NCBI GenBank assembly: GCA_035762345.1
Contig: DASTPE010000101.1
Coordinates: 1 to 24,146 of the forward strand
DNA: 24,146 nucleotides
Origin: SCGC-AG-212-J23 sp035762345
GTDB lineage: Bacteria > Pseudomonadota > Gammaproteobacteria > Burkholderiales > SG8-39
Direction: 5' to 3'
The position numbers were made by a program, and so were the translations under genes. Shown one piece after another: positions 1 through 7,326 of the stretch (positions are counted from its first letter, which is position 1; the number at the start of each line of letters is the position of its first letter). The notes under the pieces are model-generated. The model saw nothing but the letters and a program-made list of their open reading frames with translations, did not search any database and was not told the DNA's origin.

Positions 1-28
1 GGTCAAGTCCTAGCCTTGCTGGAAACTC
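1..28. repeat. Left terminal inverted repeat of the IS256-family element
   Basis: This 28-bp end matches the reverse complement of 1366-1393 at 22 of 28 positions. It contains the transposase stop codon (TGA on the minus strand, bases 3-5). It may extend left of the window. Confidence 0.8.
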
Positions 29-1292
29 GTGAGCGGGATGCGCTCTTCACGGCGGGCGCCGTACGCTCGACGTGACGCTCGTTCAGGTGCTCGCGAAGCT
101 GTTCGAGCTGCCTGAGTTCGAATTGCGTGATCACGATGTTCTTCCACGTCTCGCTCGCACGAATGAGCGCGGCGTACATGAGCTTGAGCACCGCCCGCTC
201 GCCAAAGGCGTGCGGAATGACCTTGGTTCGCCGGCGCTCCTCGCCGAAGAGCCGCTCGAGCATGTTGGTCGTTCGCGTTGCGCGCCGGTGCGAAATCGGA
301 AGCTGCAGGTGCGCGATGCAGGCGGCGAAGTCGTCGAGGAAACAGCTCGTCGCGCTCGGATAGTCGCGCTCGTAGCGCACAGCGAAATCGTCTTTGAGCA
401 TCTGCGCGACCTGGGGACTGCCGGCCTGGTAGGCAGCAAGCGCCGCGCCCTTCAGCTCGCGCCAGACCTCCTCGGGCACCTTGCTCTGCAGGTTTCGGAT
501 CTTGTGCGCCAGGCAGCGTTGCCGAAGCGCTCTCGGGAAGATTTCTTCGGCCGCTCGTATGAGCCCTGGCGCACCATCGGTGATGACAAGAACGGGATCA
601 ACGAGGTTGCGCGCCTTCAGGTCTCTCAGGAAATCCCGGCAGCTCGCCGTGTCCTCCTTCGTCCCTGGCGCCAGGCCCAGCAGCACCTTGTGCCCCGTCT
701 CAGTGATGCCCCAGGCCGCCAGCACCGCCTCGCGCGGCTGCCCGAGGTGAAGCTTCTCGGCAATGCCGTCGACGAACAGGTACAGCACCTTGAATTCGCT
801 CAGATCGCGGGCTGCAAAGCTCTGATAGTCCGCCCACAGCCGCTCGGTGAGCTCCGAAGCCGCCGTTCTGCTAAGCAGGCTGCGCCCGGCCTCGTCGGTG
901 AACGCCGCCTCGATGTCGCGCACGGAAAGCCCCCGCGCGTACATCTCCACGGCCAGACGCTCGAGCTCCTCCGTGCGCCCGCGGATCACCTCCCGGATCT
1001 TCGAGCGAAACGGCTGCACCAGGTCGGCAAGCTGCGGTACAGCGAATTCGATCTCCCCTTCGGCCGACTTCACTCTGCCGAGCCGGTTGCCGTTGCGGTA
1101 GCCACGCCGATCGGCCCCGTGCTCGTAGTAGCCGCGCCCGCCCAGCGCATCGGCCGCTTCGCCTTCCAAGGCCTCCTCCACGATCAGCCGCGCCGCCTGG
1201 CGCACCAGGCTGCTCTTATCGGCCGCGGTCTTGCCTGCAAGCATGTCCTTCAACGCGTTGCGGGTCCTCTCGGACGCCGGTACTCTCGCCAT
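3..1292 (-). CDS. IS256-family (Mutator-like) transposase
   Basis: This 429-aa protein catalyses DDE-type cut-and-copy transposition of its own element. Length and motifs fit the IS256/MULE family (typically about 400 aa). The likely catalytic Asp are D175 (in LFVDGI) and D239 (in VITDGA). The family's C-x2-H motif follows at C260/H263, and the catalytic Glu is E346 in the TTNMLE block. The N-terminal third is the basic DNA-binding part. The ATG at 1292 has a good ribosome-binding site (AAGGAG, about 7 nt upstream). The frame is unbroken, so the enzyme looks functional. No partner gene is needed for this family. Confidence 0.95.
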   Translation of the reverse strand: MARVPASERTRNALKDMLAGKTAADKSSLVRQAARLIVEEALEGEAADALGGRGYYEHGADRRGYRNGNRLGRVKSAEGEIEFAVPQLADLVQPFRSKIREVIRGRTEELERLAVEMYARGLSVRDIEAAFTDEAGRSLLSRTAASELTERLWADYQSFAARDLSEFKVLYLFVDGIAEKLHLGQPREAVLAAWGITETGHKVLLGLAPGTKEDTASCRDFLRDLKARNLVDPVLVITDGAPGLIRAAEEIFPRALRQRCLAHKIRNLQSKVPEEVWRELKGAALAAYQAGSPQVAQMLKDDFAVRYERDYPSATSCFLDDFAACIAHLQLPISHRRATRTTNMLERLFGEERRRTKVIPHAFGERAVLKLMYAALIRASETWKNIVITQFELRQLEQLREHLNERHVERTAPAVKSASRSRVSSKART

Positions 1293-1365
1293 CGGGATGC
1301 TCCTTCTTTCTGGTTGTTGATCCGAACGCCGCTAAACGTTCAGATCGAAGGATGCATCCCACCCC

Positions 1366-1393
1366 GAATTTCCAGCAAATCTAGGTCATCACC
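1366..1393. repeat. Right terminal inverted repeat of the IS256-family element
   Basis: This is the inverted partner of bases 1-28. Read from the outside it starts GGTGATGACC. The TGA at 1391-1389 within it terminates the interrupted reading frame that enters from the right. Confidence 0.8.
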
Positions 1394-2078
1394 GCGCGCG
1401 GTATGCCTTTTGAAGTTCGTCGGTAAAGTCCCGACGCTGAGTAACGTCCCACCGTAGTTCGCCTTGGCCGACCTTCGCATAACATGCTTCCGTAAAATCA
1501 CACAAATCGCTTAGCTGCGGGAGATAAAGGTTCGGTTCTTTCCAAAATCCGATGAGTTCTTGACATGCTGCGCTGATTCGCTTTGGTGACTGTTTGAAAA
1601 TGGCTCGCGGCTCATTTCCAAAGAACTTCATTCCTAGTAGCCCCAAAACATGGTGCCGGTAGGGGCGAAACTTGGACCGAGCTGCCGCCCTCAAGACTTT
1701 GTCGACCTCGATAAATGAAAACGCCGCGACGAAATATGGCGCCGGATCATGGTCCGTCGCGGGCTTGCGCCGATCGAGGCCGCGGTGGACGGGGTTTCCG
1801 TCGGCGTCGCGCCCGGCGTAGCGGCGTGCGGGCTCGGATTTGAGGCGCTCGAGGCCCGTAAAGACGTCCTCGTCGGTGATCTCGTGGAAAGGCCGCTCAG
1901 GCCCGAGCTCCCCTCGCCAGAACGCGAGCATGCGCGGCCGGGAGGGGTCGCGGCCCGCGTAGGCGGCCTGGTAGGCGTCGATGAGCTCGGCCAGCGTTCT
2001 CACCTTCGGCCCGGCGGCTGGCGCGTTGGAAGCCGTGCCAGCGCCCCCGGGCGGGGCTTTTTGTGGTGACAGTTGCAT
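1389..2078 (-). pseudogene. Interrupted tyrosine-recombinase-like gene, probably chimeric
   Basis: The frame starts at an ATG (2078) preceded by CGGAGA; an upstream in-frame ATG at 2156 lacks such support. Residues about 25-120 (from KVRTLAELIDAY through FHEITDEDV to RRKPAT) resemble the SAM-like core-binding domain of phage-type integrases. In that family the RKPAT block normally continues as INRYLAAL. Here it continues with an unrelated stretch, and no R...HxxR...Y catalytic domain follows. The coding DNA also changes: about 75% GC at 1801-1860 against about 50-52% at 1561-1680 (hand counts). The frame ends with a TGA supplied by the right end of the IS. It is therefore both truncated by the IS and probably an older fusion. 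Its position next to tRNA-Lys fits an island or prophage integrase. Confidence is moderate for the integrase call and low for any function of the 3' half. Confidence 0.6.
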
Positions 2079-2226
2079 CCCAGTTCTCCGTTTCGGCGCC
2101 CGCCATTCAAAGAGCAGCGGACTAAGCTCCCGGAGTCGAAATGCGCCTGTCAGCAACGAGGCGCGGTGAGTCTACACCACCGGTGCGCCCAGTCCCTTGG
2201 TTTTTTTAGGTCAAGACCTTGAATCT
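2079..2226. other. Putative attachment-site region between tRNA-Lys and the integrase remnant
   Basis: This 148-bp spacer contains no gene. It joins the tRNA 3' end to the start of the recombinase remnant, where an attL-type junction would lie. A short dyad AGGTC-AA-GACCT next to seven T residues sits at about 2202-2219. The partner attachment repeat would be outside the window, so a site cannot be demonstrated. Confidence 0.3.
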
Positions 2227-2302
2227 TGGTAGGTCGTGGCGGATTCGAACCGCCGACCAACGGATTAAAAGTCCGCTGCTCTACCAGCTGAGCTAACGAC
2301 CC
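2227..2302 (-). tRNA. tRNA-Lys (anticodon UUU)
   Basis: The 76-nt gene folds as a canonical cloverleaf with an encoded CCA end. The D-arm is TAGCTCAGCTGGTAGAGCA, the anticodon loop is CTTTTAA, and the T-loop is GGTTCGAATCC. The acceptor stem pairs GGGTCGT with ACGACCT, so the terminal pair is G1-U72 rather than the usual G-C. It lies 42 bp downstream of cpoB on the same strand and could be co-transcribed. Its 3' end faces a recombinase remnant, which suggests use as an integration site. Confidence 0.97.
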
Positions 2303-2344
2303 ACGCTTGCAACGCGGAGTTTCTGCGGGAAGGGCGGAATTTTA

Positions 2345-3157
2345 TCAGCGCTTGGAGGAGGCGGCGAGGCGCTGCTTGGCGCTGGTGGCGGAACTCGAGC
2401 CAGGGTATTTCGCGATCAGTTCTTCGAGTGTCTTGCGCGCGGCCGCGCGGTCGCCCATCGTTTCCTGCGCGCTCGCGATGCTGAGCATCGCGTCGGGCGC
2501 CTTCGGGCTGTCGGGCCAGGTTGTCAGCAGCTTGCGCTGTGCCGCGATGGCGTTCTTGTAGTCGCGCTGCCCGGAATACGCCATGCCGATCCAGTATTGC
2601 GCGTTCGCGGCGAGCGGGCTCTGCGGGTAGGTGACGAGAAATCCCTGCATCGCCGCCACGGCGAGCGAATAGTTGCCGAGCTTGAACTGGTCGAGCGCCG
2701 CTTGGTAGGCCTTCGCCTCGGCGGGCGAAGGCTCATTGTCCGCCGGCTTCGGCGCGGACGGCTTCTCCGGCACTGCGGCCTGCTGCTCGCGCGCCTGCTC
2801 AAGCTTCCGCAGCCGCGTGTCGATGTCGAGATAGAGCTGTTTCTGGCGGGCCTCAGCGCTGTCGGCCTGGTTGCCGATTACCTCGAGCTGCCCGCGCATG
2901 CGCGCGATGTCACCGCGCAGGCTCTCGATCTGGCTGGAGAGGTCGAGGAGCGCGGCGCGGTCGGCGGAGCGCTCCGTAGCCTCCTGTGCGGCCGCCTCGG
3001 CCTTGGAAAGGCGCGCTTCGGTCGCCTGGCGGTTGGCCTCCACCTGCTGGCGCAGCAGCTCGATGCGGCGACGCGCTTCGTTGTCGTCGAAAAGGCCCTG
3101 CGCAGCCGCCGGCGCCGCTACGAAGAGCGCGAGAAATCCTGCAATAAACGGACGCAA
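2345..3157 (-). CDS. cpoB: Cell division coordinator CpoB (YbgF), Tol-Pal-associated TPR protein
   Basis: CpoB is a periplasmic protein that links Tol-Pal-driven outer-membrane constriction to septal peptidoglycan synthesis (known for the E. coli family). The 270-aa product has a signal peptide (cleavage near AAAQ, residue 19-20), a long Glu/Arg/Gln-rich coiled coil at about 27-120, and a Pro/Lys/Ala linker. TPR repeats follow at about 148-265 (AYQAALDQFKLGNYSLAV, AQYWIGMAYSGQRDYKNAI, AMLSIASAQETMGD). The likely start is a TTG at 3157, two bases after the pal stop; no ATG or GTG is available in frame before an upstream stop, although a CTG lies two codons upstream. Translation is therefore probably coupled to pal. 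It is the last protein gene of the operon. Confidence 0.93.
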   Translation of the reverse strand: MRPFIAGFLALFVAAPAAAQGLFDDNEARRRIELLRQQVEANRQATEARLSKAEAAAQEATERSADRAALLDLSSQIESLRGDIARMRGQLEVIGNQADSAEARQKQLYLDIDTRLRKLEQAREQQAAVPEKPSAPKPADNEPSPAEAKAYQAALDQFKLGNYSLAVAAMQGFLVTYPQSPLAANAQYWIGMAYSGQRDYKNAIAAQRKLLTTWPDSPKAPDAMLSIASAQETMGDRAAARKTLEELIAKYPGSSSATSAKQRLAASSKR

Positions 3158-3159
3158 GA

Positions 3160-3723
3160 TCAGTACTCGCCGCTATACAGCATGTCGCCGCGCCGGTTCT
3201 TGGCCCAGCACTGCTCGTTGTGCTCGGCGCACATCGGCTTTTCCTCGCCCAGGCTGACCGACTCGAGCTGCGCATCGCGGGCGCCGAGCAGGACCAGCAT
3301 TCTCTTCACGTTGTCGGAGCGCCGCTGGCCAAGCGCGACGTTGTACTCGCGGCTGCCACGCTCGTCGGCGTTGCCTTGGATGAGCATCTTCGCCGACGGA
3401 TTCTCGCGCAGGTACTTGGCGTGCGCCTCGATCAGCGGCCGGTATTCGTCTTTGACGTCGTACTTGTCGTAATCGAAGAAGATCTGCCGCTTGGACAGGA
3501 TGCTGTTGGGATCCTTGAGAGCCCTCGACGGGTCGGGCTTCCCGGCGGTTACGTCGACCGCGGCGATCTTCGGACGCTCGACGGGTTGGGCCTGTGGCTT
3601 CGCCGCGCCGGGCTTGCGGTCCTCGACTGCAGCGCTGGGTTGCTGCTCCTCAGGCGTGGTCTGGCAACCCGCGGCGAGAAGCAGGGTGGTCGCGCTGAGG
3701 GCGGTGATGAGGATTGCGCGCAT
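3160..3723 (-). CDS. pal: Peptidoglycan-associated lipoprotein Pal
   Basis: Pal is the outer-membrane lipoprotein that holds peptidoglycan and is pulled by TolB/TolA during division. The 187-aa protein starts at ATG 3723, chosen because AGGAGG lies just upstream and the signal follows directly; the frame extends further but without an RBS. The lipobox LLAAGC places the lipidated Cys at residue 20. A Pro/Ala-rich linker precedes an OmpA-like peptidoglycan-binding domain from about residue 75, with the conserved FDYDKYDV, GNADERGSREYN and LGQRRSDNVKR blocks. It lies 13 bp downstream of tolB and 2 bp upstream of cpoB. Confidence 0.97.
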   Translation of the reverse strand: MRAILITALSATTLLLAAGCQTTPEEQQPSAAVEDRKPGAAKPQAQPVERPKIAAVDVTAGKPDPSRALKDPNSILSKRQIFFDYDKYDVKDEYRPLIEAHAKYLRENPSAKMLIQGNADERGSREYNVALGQRRSDNVKRMLVLLGARDAQLESVSLGEEKPMCAEHNEQCWAKNRRGDMLYSGEY

Positions 3724-3736
3724 TGACTCCCTCCTT

Positions 3737-5056
3737 TCAATCGATGAACGGACCCCACGCTGGCTCGCGCACGTCGCCGCCGGCGTAGGGCAGATTCTGG
3801 CGGATGCGGCCATCAGAGGATACCGCCGAGAGCACGCCGCGCCCGCCTCTTACCGTGGCGAGCAGGATCATCCTGCCGTTCGGGGCGAAGCTCGGCGACT
3901 CGTCGCGGTCGCTGTCGGTGATGACCTGCACTTGTTGGTTCGACAAATCCAGCAGCGCCACCTGGAACTTGCCGGCGTCGCGGGTCACATAGGCGAGGAC
4001 CCGGCCGTCGGGGCTGGGGCGCGGGGTCACATTATAGCTGCCCTTGAATGTGACGCGCTGTGGCTCGCCCCCCGTCGAGGGCATCCGGTAGATTTGCGGG
4101 GTACCGCCGCGGTCCGAGGTGAAGTAAAGCCACTTGCCGTCGGTCGAGTAGCGCGGCTCGGTGTCGATCGAATTCGAATTGCTGATGCGCTGTCGCGGCC
4201 CGCTACCGTCGGCATTGATGAGGAAGATTTGCGAGCCACCCTCGACGGACAACACCACCGCGATCGTCTTGCCGTCGGGCGACCAGGCGGGCGCGGAGTT
4301 CGAGCCTTTGAAGCTCGCGACCACCTGGCGCTTGTTCTCGGTGAGATGGTGCACGTAGACCACCGGCTTTTTCGCCTCGAACGAGACGTAGGCGACGCGC
4401 CGGCCGTCGGGAGACCACACCGGGGAGATGATCGGCTCGTTGGAGCGAAGGAGATACTGGGCGCGCTCGCCGTCGGCATCGGCGATCTGCAGCTCGTAGT
4501 TTGAACCGCGCTTCACCACGTAGGCAATCTGCGTGGAGAACACACCCTTCTCGCCGGTGAGCTTCTCGTAGACGAAGTCGGCGATGCGGTGCGCTGCGGC
4601 GCGCGCGTTGTCCTTGGTAAAGAGGTAGGCGACCGCACCGAGCGGCGCCTGTTTCACTACGTCATAGACGCGAAACCGAGCCTCGAAGCGGCCGTCGGGA
4701 TTCTGCGCGACCGACCCGACCACCAACGCATCGGCAAGGCGCGAGCGCCATTCGCCGTAATTCACCGGCGAGTTCTCGTTCGGGTGCGGCGAGAGCGGCG
4801 GGATCTCGAGGCCGCGGAACAGGCCGCTTCTTTCGAGGTCGGCGCGCACGATGCCGGTCAGGTTGGTGCCGACCGTATTTTCACCGGCGAACGGCACGAT
4901 GGCGATAGGAGTGCGCTGCACCCCCGGCCCGGTAATTTCGATCGAGAGCTGGGCGGCGGCGTGCGACGTCACCGCCACGAGAACCAGGCCGAGCAGCAGT
5001 TGTGTCATCTTCGGCAAGCGGGTATGACCTCCGAGTTTTTCGTAGAAGAACGCCAT
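3737..5056 (-). CDS. tolB: Tol-Pal system protein TolB
   Basis: TolB is the periplasmic beta-propeller that shuttles between Pal and TolA. The product is 439 aa from ATG 5056. A signal peptide ends near HAAAQ (about residue 36), followed by the TolB N-terminal alpha/beta domain. Five propeller blades carry the PD40 signature (SPVWSPDGRRVAYVS, APAWSPDGKTIAVV, EPRYSTDGKWLYFTS, TPRPSPDGRVLAYVT, SPSFAPNGRMILLAT). The chosen ATG overlaps the tolA end in TAGGATG and has AGGA 8 nt upstream. An in-frame TTG at 5017 with GGAGG upstream, or ATG 5008, would give a shorter and more usual signal peptide. The start is therefore uncertain, but the identity is not. Confidence 0.96.
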   Translation of the reverse strand: MAFFYEKLGGHTRLPKMTQLLLGLVLVAVTSHAAAQLSIEITGPGVQRTPIAIVPFAGENTVGTNLTGIVRADLERSGLFRGLEIPPLSPHPNENSPVNYGEWRSRLADALVVGSVAQNPDGRFEARFRVYDVVKQAPLGAVAYLFTKDNARAAAHRIADFVYEKLTGEKGVFSTQIAYVVKRGSNYELQIADADGERAQYLLRSNEPIISPVWSPDGRRVAYVSFEAKKPVVYVHHLTENKRQVVASFKGSNSAPAWSPDGKTIAVVLSVEGGSQIFLINADGSGPRQRISNSNSIDTEPRYSTDGKWLYFTSDRGGTPQIYRMPSTGGEPQRVTFKGSYNVTPRPSPDGRVLAYVTRDAGKFQVALLDLSNQQVQVITDSDRDESPSFAPNGRMILLATVRGGRGVLSAVSSDGRIRQNLPYAGGDVREPAWGPFID

Positions 5057-5057
5057 C

Positions 5058-5816
5058 CTATTTGTCCTGAGGGCGGAAGGTAAGTTTCAGCTCCCGCGAG
5101 AACAGCTCCCGCGAGGCGGGCAGCGGCAGCGGCGAGGACTTGAGGATGGCGCGCTCTACCGCCGCATCATAGGCGGAGTTGCCGCTCGACTTGACCAGCC
5201 GAAGGGACAACACCTCGCCGGTCGGGAGCTGCACCACGTCGAAGATGGCCTCAGGGTTGCCCTGGATGTCGGCCGGCAGGATCCAGTTTGAGCGCACCTT
5301 CGCCTGAATGCGGGCGATGTACTCGTTCAGCGCTTTGAGGCGCGCGGCGGAGGCCTGGCGCGCGGCGTCGGCCTGCTGCTTCGCGATCAGGTCGCGCAGC
5401 TCACGCTCCTGACGCTGCTGGTCGAGCGCCTTTTGCTCCTGCGCGACCTGCTCCCGCAGCCGCTTCTGGAACTCCGGGTCGGGCTTGGGCTTCACCTCGG
5501 GCTTGGGCTTCGGTTCGGGCTTAGGCTTGGGCTTCGGTTTGTCCGGGATCGCAATCTGCGGCTTCTCCACTCGAGGCGGCGGCTTCACTTCGGGCTCGGG
5601 CTTCGGCGCCGGTTTCGGCTCGACCACCGGAGCCGGCGGAGGCGGCGGCGGAGCTTCCACGAGGTCGACCGTAACCGTGTCCGGCGCGTGGCTCTGCCAG
5701 CGCACCCCGAGCAGCAGCACCAGCACGAGCCCGAGGTGCACCGCCGCCGACAGCGCGAACGAGCGACCGAGCGCATGCTCCTGCCGACGGAACAAGCCCA
5801 ACGCGACCGTGCTCAC
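5058..5816 (-). CDS. tolA: Tol-Pal system protein TolA
   Basis: TolA is anchored in the inner membrane and spans the periplasm, passing TolQR proton-motive energy to TolB-Pal. The 252-aa protein has a short cytoplasmic N-terminus and one membrane helix (about 18-40, SAAVHLGLVLVLLLGV). A Pro run and a Pro-Lys-Glu repeat region follow (about 55-110), then a Glu/Gln/Arg/Ala-rich helical stretch (about 115-155). The C-terminal TolA/TonB-like domain begins near YIARIQAKVRSNW (about 168-252). The start is GTG 5816, whose GTGA overlaps the tolR stop by 4 bp. The helical middle domain is short compared with the 421-aa E. coli protein, as is common in betaproteobacteria. Confidence 0.94.
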   Translation of the reverse strand: MSTVALGLFRRQEHALGRSFALSAAVHLGLVLVLLLGVRWQSHAPDTVTVDLVEAPPPPPPAPVVEPKPAPKPEPEVKPPPRVEKPQIAIPDKPKPKPKPEPKPKPEVKPKPDPEFQKRLREQVAQEQKALDQQRQERELRDLIAKQQADAARQASAARLKALNEYIARIQAKVRSNWILPADIQGNPEAIFDVVQLPTGEVLSLRLVKSSGNSAYDAAVERAILKSSPLPLPASRELFSRELKLTFRPQDK

Positions 5817-6241
5817 TGTTTGGTTTTCACTTGCAGGCCGACTTTCTGCACGCCCTGCTTGCGCAGCTCGTCCATCACCTGCAGCACCGATTCATAGCGC
5901 GCGTTGCGATCACCGCCGATCAACACGGAAAGCTCGGTGTCCTTGGCGCGCAGGCTCTGGATGAAGCCGGGAAGCTGCGCGCGGCTGAGCGTCTGCTCGT
6001 TGATCACGCCGCCGCGCGCATCGCGCTGGCGCACGAGCAATCCCTGATCGGCCTTGACGAACACCTCAAGGGGCACGATGCGCGGCGCGCTCGCCTTGTC
6101 GACCGTGGGCAGATCGATCACCGCCGGCATGATGAGCGGTGCAGTGACCATGAAGATCACGAGCAGCACGAGCATCACGTCGACGTACGGCACGATGTTG
6201 ATGTCGTGCATCGGGCCCCGCTTGCGATGCAGCGCCGGCAT
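5813..6241 (-). CDS. tolR: Tol-Pal system protein TolR
   Basis: TolR is an ExbD/TolR-family subunit that forms the proton channel with TolQ in the inner membrane. The 142-aa protein has a short N-terminal segment and one transmembrane helix (about 17-38). That helix contains the essential Asp (D21 in PYVDVMLVLLVIFMVTAP). A periplasmic domain fills the remainder and ends LQVMDELRKQGVQKVGL. ATG 6241 directly follows the tolQ stop (TAGATG), and its own stop overlaps tolA by 4 bp, so the three subunits are likely translated together. Confidence 0.96.
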   Translation of the reverse strand: MPALHRKRGPMHDINIVPYVDVMLVLLVIFMVTAPLIMPAVIDLPTVDKASAPRIVPLEVFVKADQGLLVRQRDARGGVINEQTLSRAQLPGFIQSLRAKDTELSVLIGGDRNARYESVLQVMDELRKQGVQKVGLQVKTKQ

Positions 6242-6925
6242 CTACCTTACCGCCTGTCTATGCAGTATGTTGGAAAACTCTTCCATGAAACTTTCGAAAC
6301 GGTTGGCGAGCCGCTCGATGTCGTGCGAGTAGCGGTTGTAGGCGACCACCGCCGGAATCGCGGCGAAGAGACCGATTGCGGTGGCGACCAGCGCCTCAGC
6401 GATCCCCGGTGCCACCTGCGCGAGCGTCGCCTGCTGCACATTCGCAAGGCTGCGGAACGCATGCATGATGCCCCATACCGTGCCGAAGAGGCCGACGTAC
6501 GGGCTCACCGAGCCCGTCGAGGCGAGGAACGAGAGGCGGCGCTCAAGGAAATCCATCTCCCGCTGGAACGTGGCGCGCATGGCGCGCCGCGCGCCGTCGA
6601 CCATGTCGCTCGCGTCGGCGGCGCGCTGCCCGCTCCTCAGCTTGGCGAACTCCCGGAAACCGGCCTCGAAGATGCGCTCGAGGCTGCCGATGCTGTGGCG
6701 GTGCTGGACTGCGCCCTGGTAGAGCGCGTTCAGATCATTCCCACTCCAGAACTCGCGCTCGAACTTGTCGGTTTGCGAGTTGGCTCGCCGGATCGAGAAC
6801 CACTTCTGGAAGATGAACATCCATGACATGAACGACACCACGACGAGCAGCCCCATGACCACCTTCACCACGATGCTGGCGTGAAGAATCAGGGTCCAGA
6901 TGTCGACGTCTTGGGTGACGGTCAT
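6242..6925 (-). CDS. tolQ: Tol-Pal system protein TolQ
   Basis: TolQ is the MotA/TolQ/ExbB-family inner-membrane subunit that, with TolR, converts proton flow into motion of TolA. The 227-aa protein has three membrane segments: about 14-37, about 133-158 (TGSVSPYVGLFGTVWGIM) and about 170-195 (IAEALVATAIGLFAAIPAVVAYN). A cytoplasmic loop lies between the first and second. The GLFGTVWGI and ALVATAIGLFAAIPAV motifs are diagnostic. The start ATG 6925 overlaps the ybgC stop as ATGA. Confidence 0.97.
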   Translation of the reverse strand: MTVTQDVDIWTLILHASIVVKVVMGLLVVVSFMSWMFIFQKWFSIRRANSQTDKFEREFWSGNDLNALYQGAVQHRHSIGSLERIFEAGFREFAKLRSGQRAADASDMVDGARRAMRATFQREMDFLERRLSFLASTGSVSPYVGLFGTVWGIMHAFRSLANVQQATLAQVAPGIAEALVATAIGLFAAIPAVVAYNRYSHDIERLANRFESFMEEFSNILHRQAVR

Positions 6926-7326
6926 TTCAACAATGCCTGTTCGAGTTCTGCCGGCATGCGCGCGGGCCTCATTCGCCTTCGATCGACCAGTGCGATCGTT
7001 ACGTCGGCTTCCACCAGGAGCTCGGCGCCGCGCTCGACGCGCTGGTGGAACACGAAGCTTGCGCGGCCCATTTTAACCACTTCGGCGCTCACCGAGACGA
7101 GCTCGTTAAGCCGCGCCGGTTGGTGATATTTCACGCGCAGGTCGTGGACCATGACGAGGATGCCGTGACGCTCGACGAAGCGGGCGAGATCGATTCCCGC
7201 CTCGTTCAGGAGCTCGCTGCGTGCGCGCTCCATGAACGCCAGGTATTGCGCGTGGAACACCACACCGCCTGCGTCGGTGTCCTGGTAGTAGACCCTGACC
7301 GGAATGCGGATGGACCTCGATCTCAC
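6922..7326 (-). CDS. ybgC: Tol-Pal-associated acyl-CoA thioesterase YbgC
   Basis: YbgC is a cytoplasmic hotdog-fold thioesterase. Members hydrolyse acyl-CoAs and are encoded with tol-pal in most proteobacteria, with a proposed link to phospholipid metabolism. The 134-aa protein carries the 4-HBT motif YYQDTDAGGVVFHAQYL, in which D18 is the expected catalytic Asp, and the later KYHQPARLNE block. The GTG start at 7326 forms a GTGA overlap with the ruvB stop, and the gene end overlaps tolQ by ATGA. It therefore couples the ruvB cistron to the tol genes. Confidence 0.94.
   Translation of the reverse strand: MRSRSIRIPVRVYYQDTDAGGVVFHAQYLAFMERARSELLNEAGIDLARFVERHGILVMVHDLRVKYHQPARLNELVSVSAEVVKMGRASFVFHQRVERGAELLVEADVTIALVDRRRMRPARMPAELEQALLK

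Larger units (their letters stand above)
1..1393 (-). mobile_element. IS256-family insertion sequence, essentially complete
   Basis: The element consists of one transposase gene on the minus strand flanked by imperfect terminal inverted repeats. The repeat at 1-28 and the reverse complement of 1366-1393 agree at 22 of 28 positions by hand alignment, and share the run TTGCTGGAAA. The outer end of the left repeat coincides with base 1, so the left flank and any 8-9 bp target duplication cannot be seen. The transposase stop codon lies inside the left repeat. On the right, the element ends inside a recombinase-like gene and supplies its stop codon. The transposase is intact, so the copy may still be active. 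The exact outer boundaries could shift by a few bases. Confidence 0.88.

Noticed and set aside
72..1457. Long plus-strand reading frame (461 aa) opposite the transposase
   Set aside because: It is antisense to a clear IS256 transposase, has Arg/Ala/Leu-rich shadow composition and no domain, and crosses the IS right end.
2209..2219. Similarity of GGTCAAGACCT beside tRNA-Lys to the IS left end GGTCAAGTCCT
   Set aside because: The match fades after 11 bp and has no further IS sequence, so chance is the simpler explanation.
5480..5650. Short tandem repeats of GGGCTTGGGCTTCGG type
   Set aside because: They encode the Pro-Lys-Glu repeat of TolA domain II and are ordinary low-complexity coding sequence.
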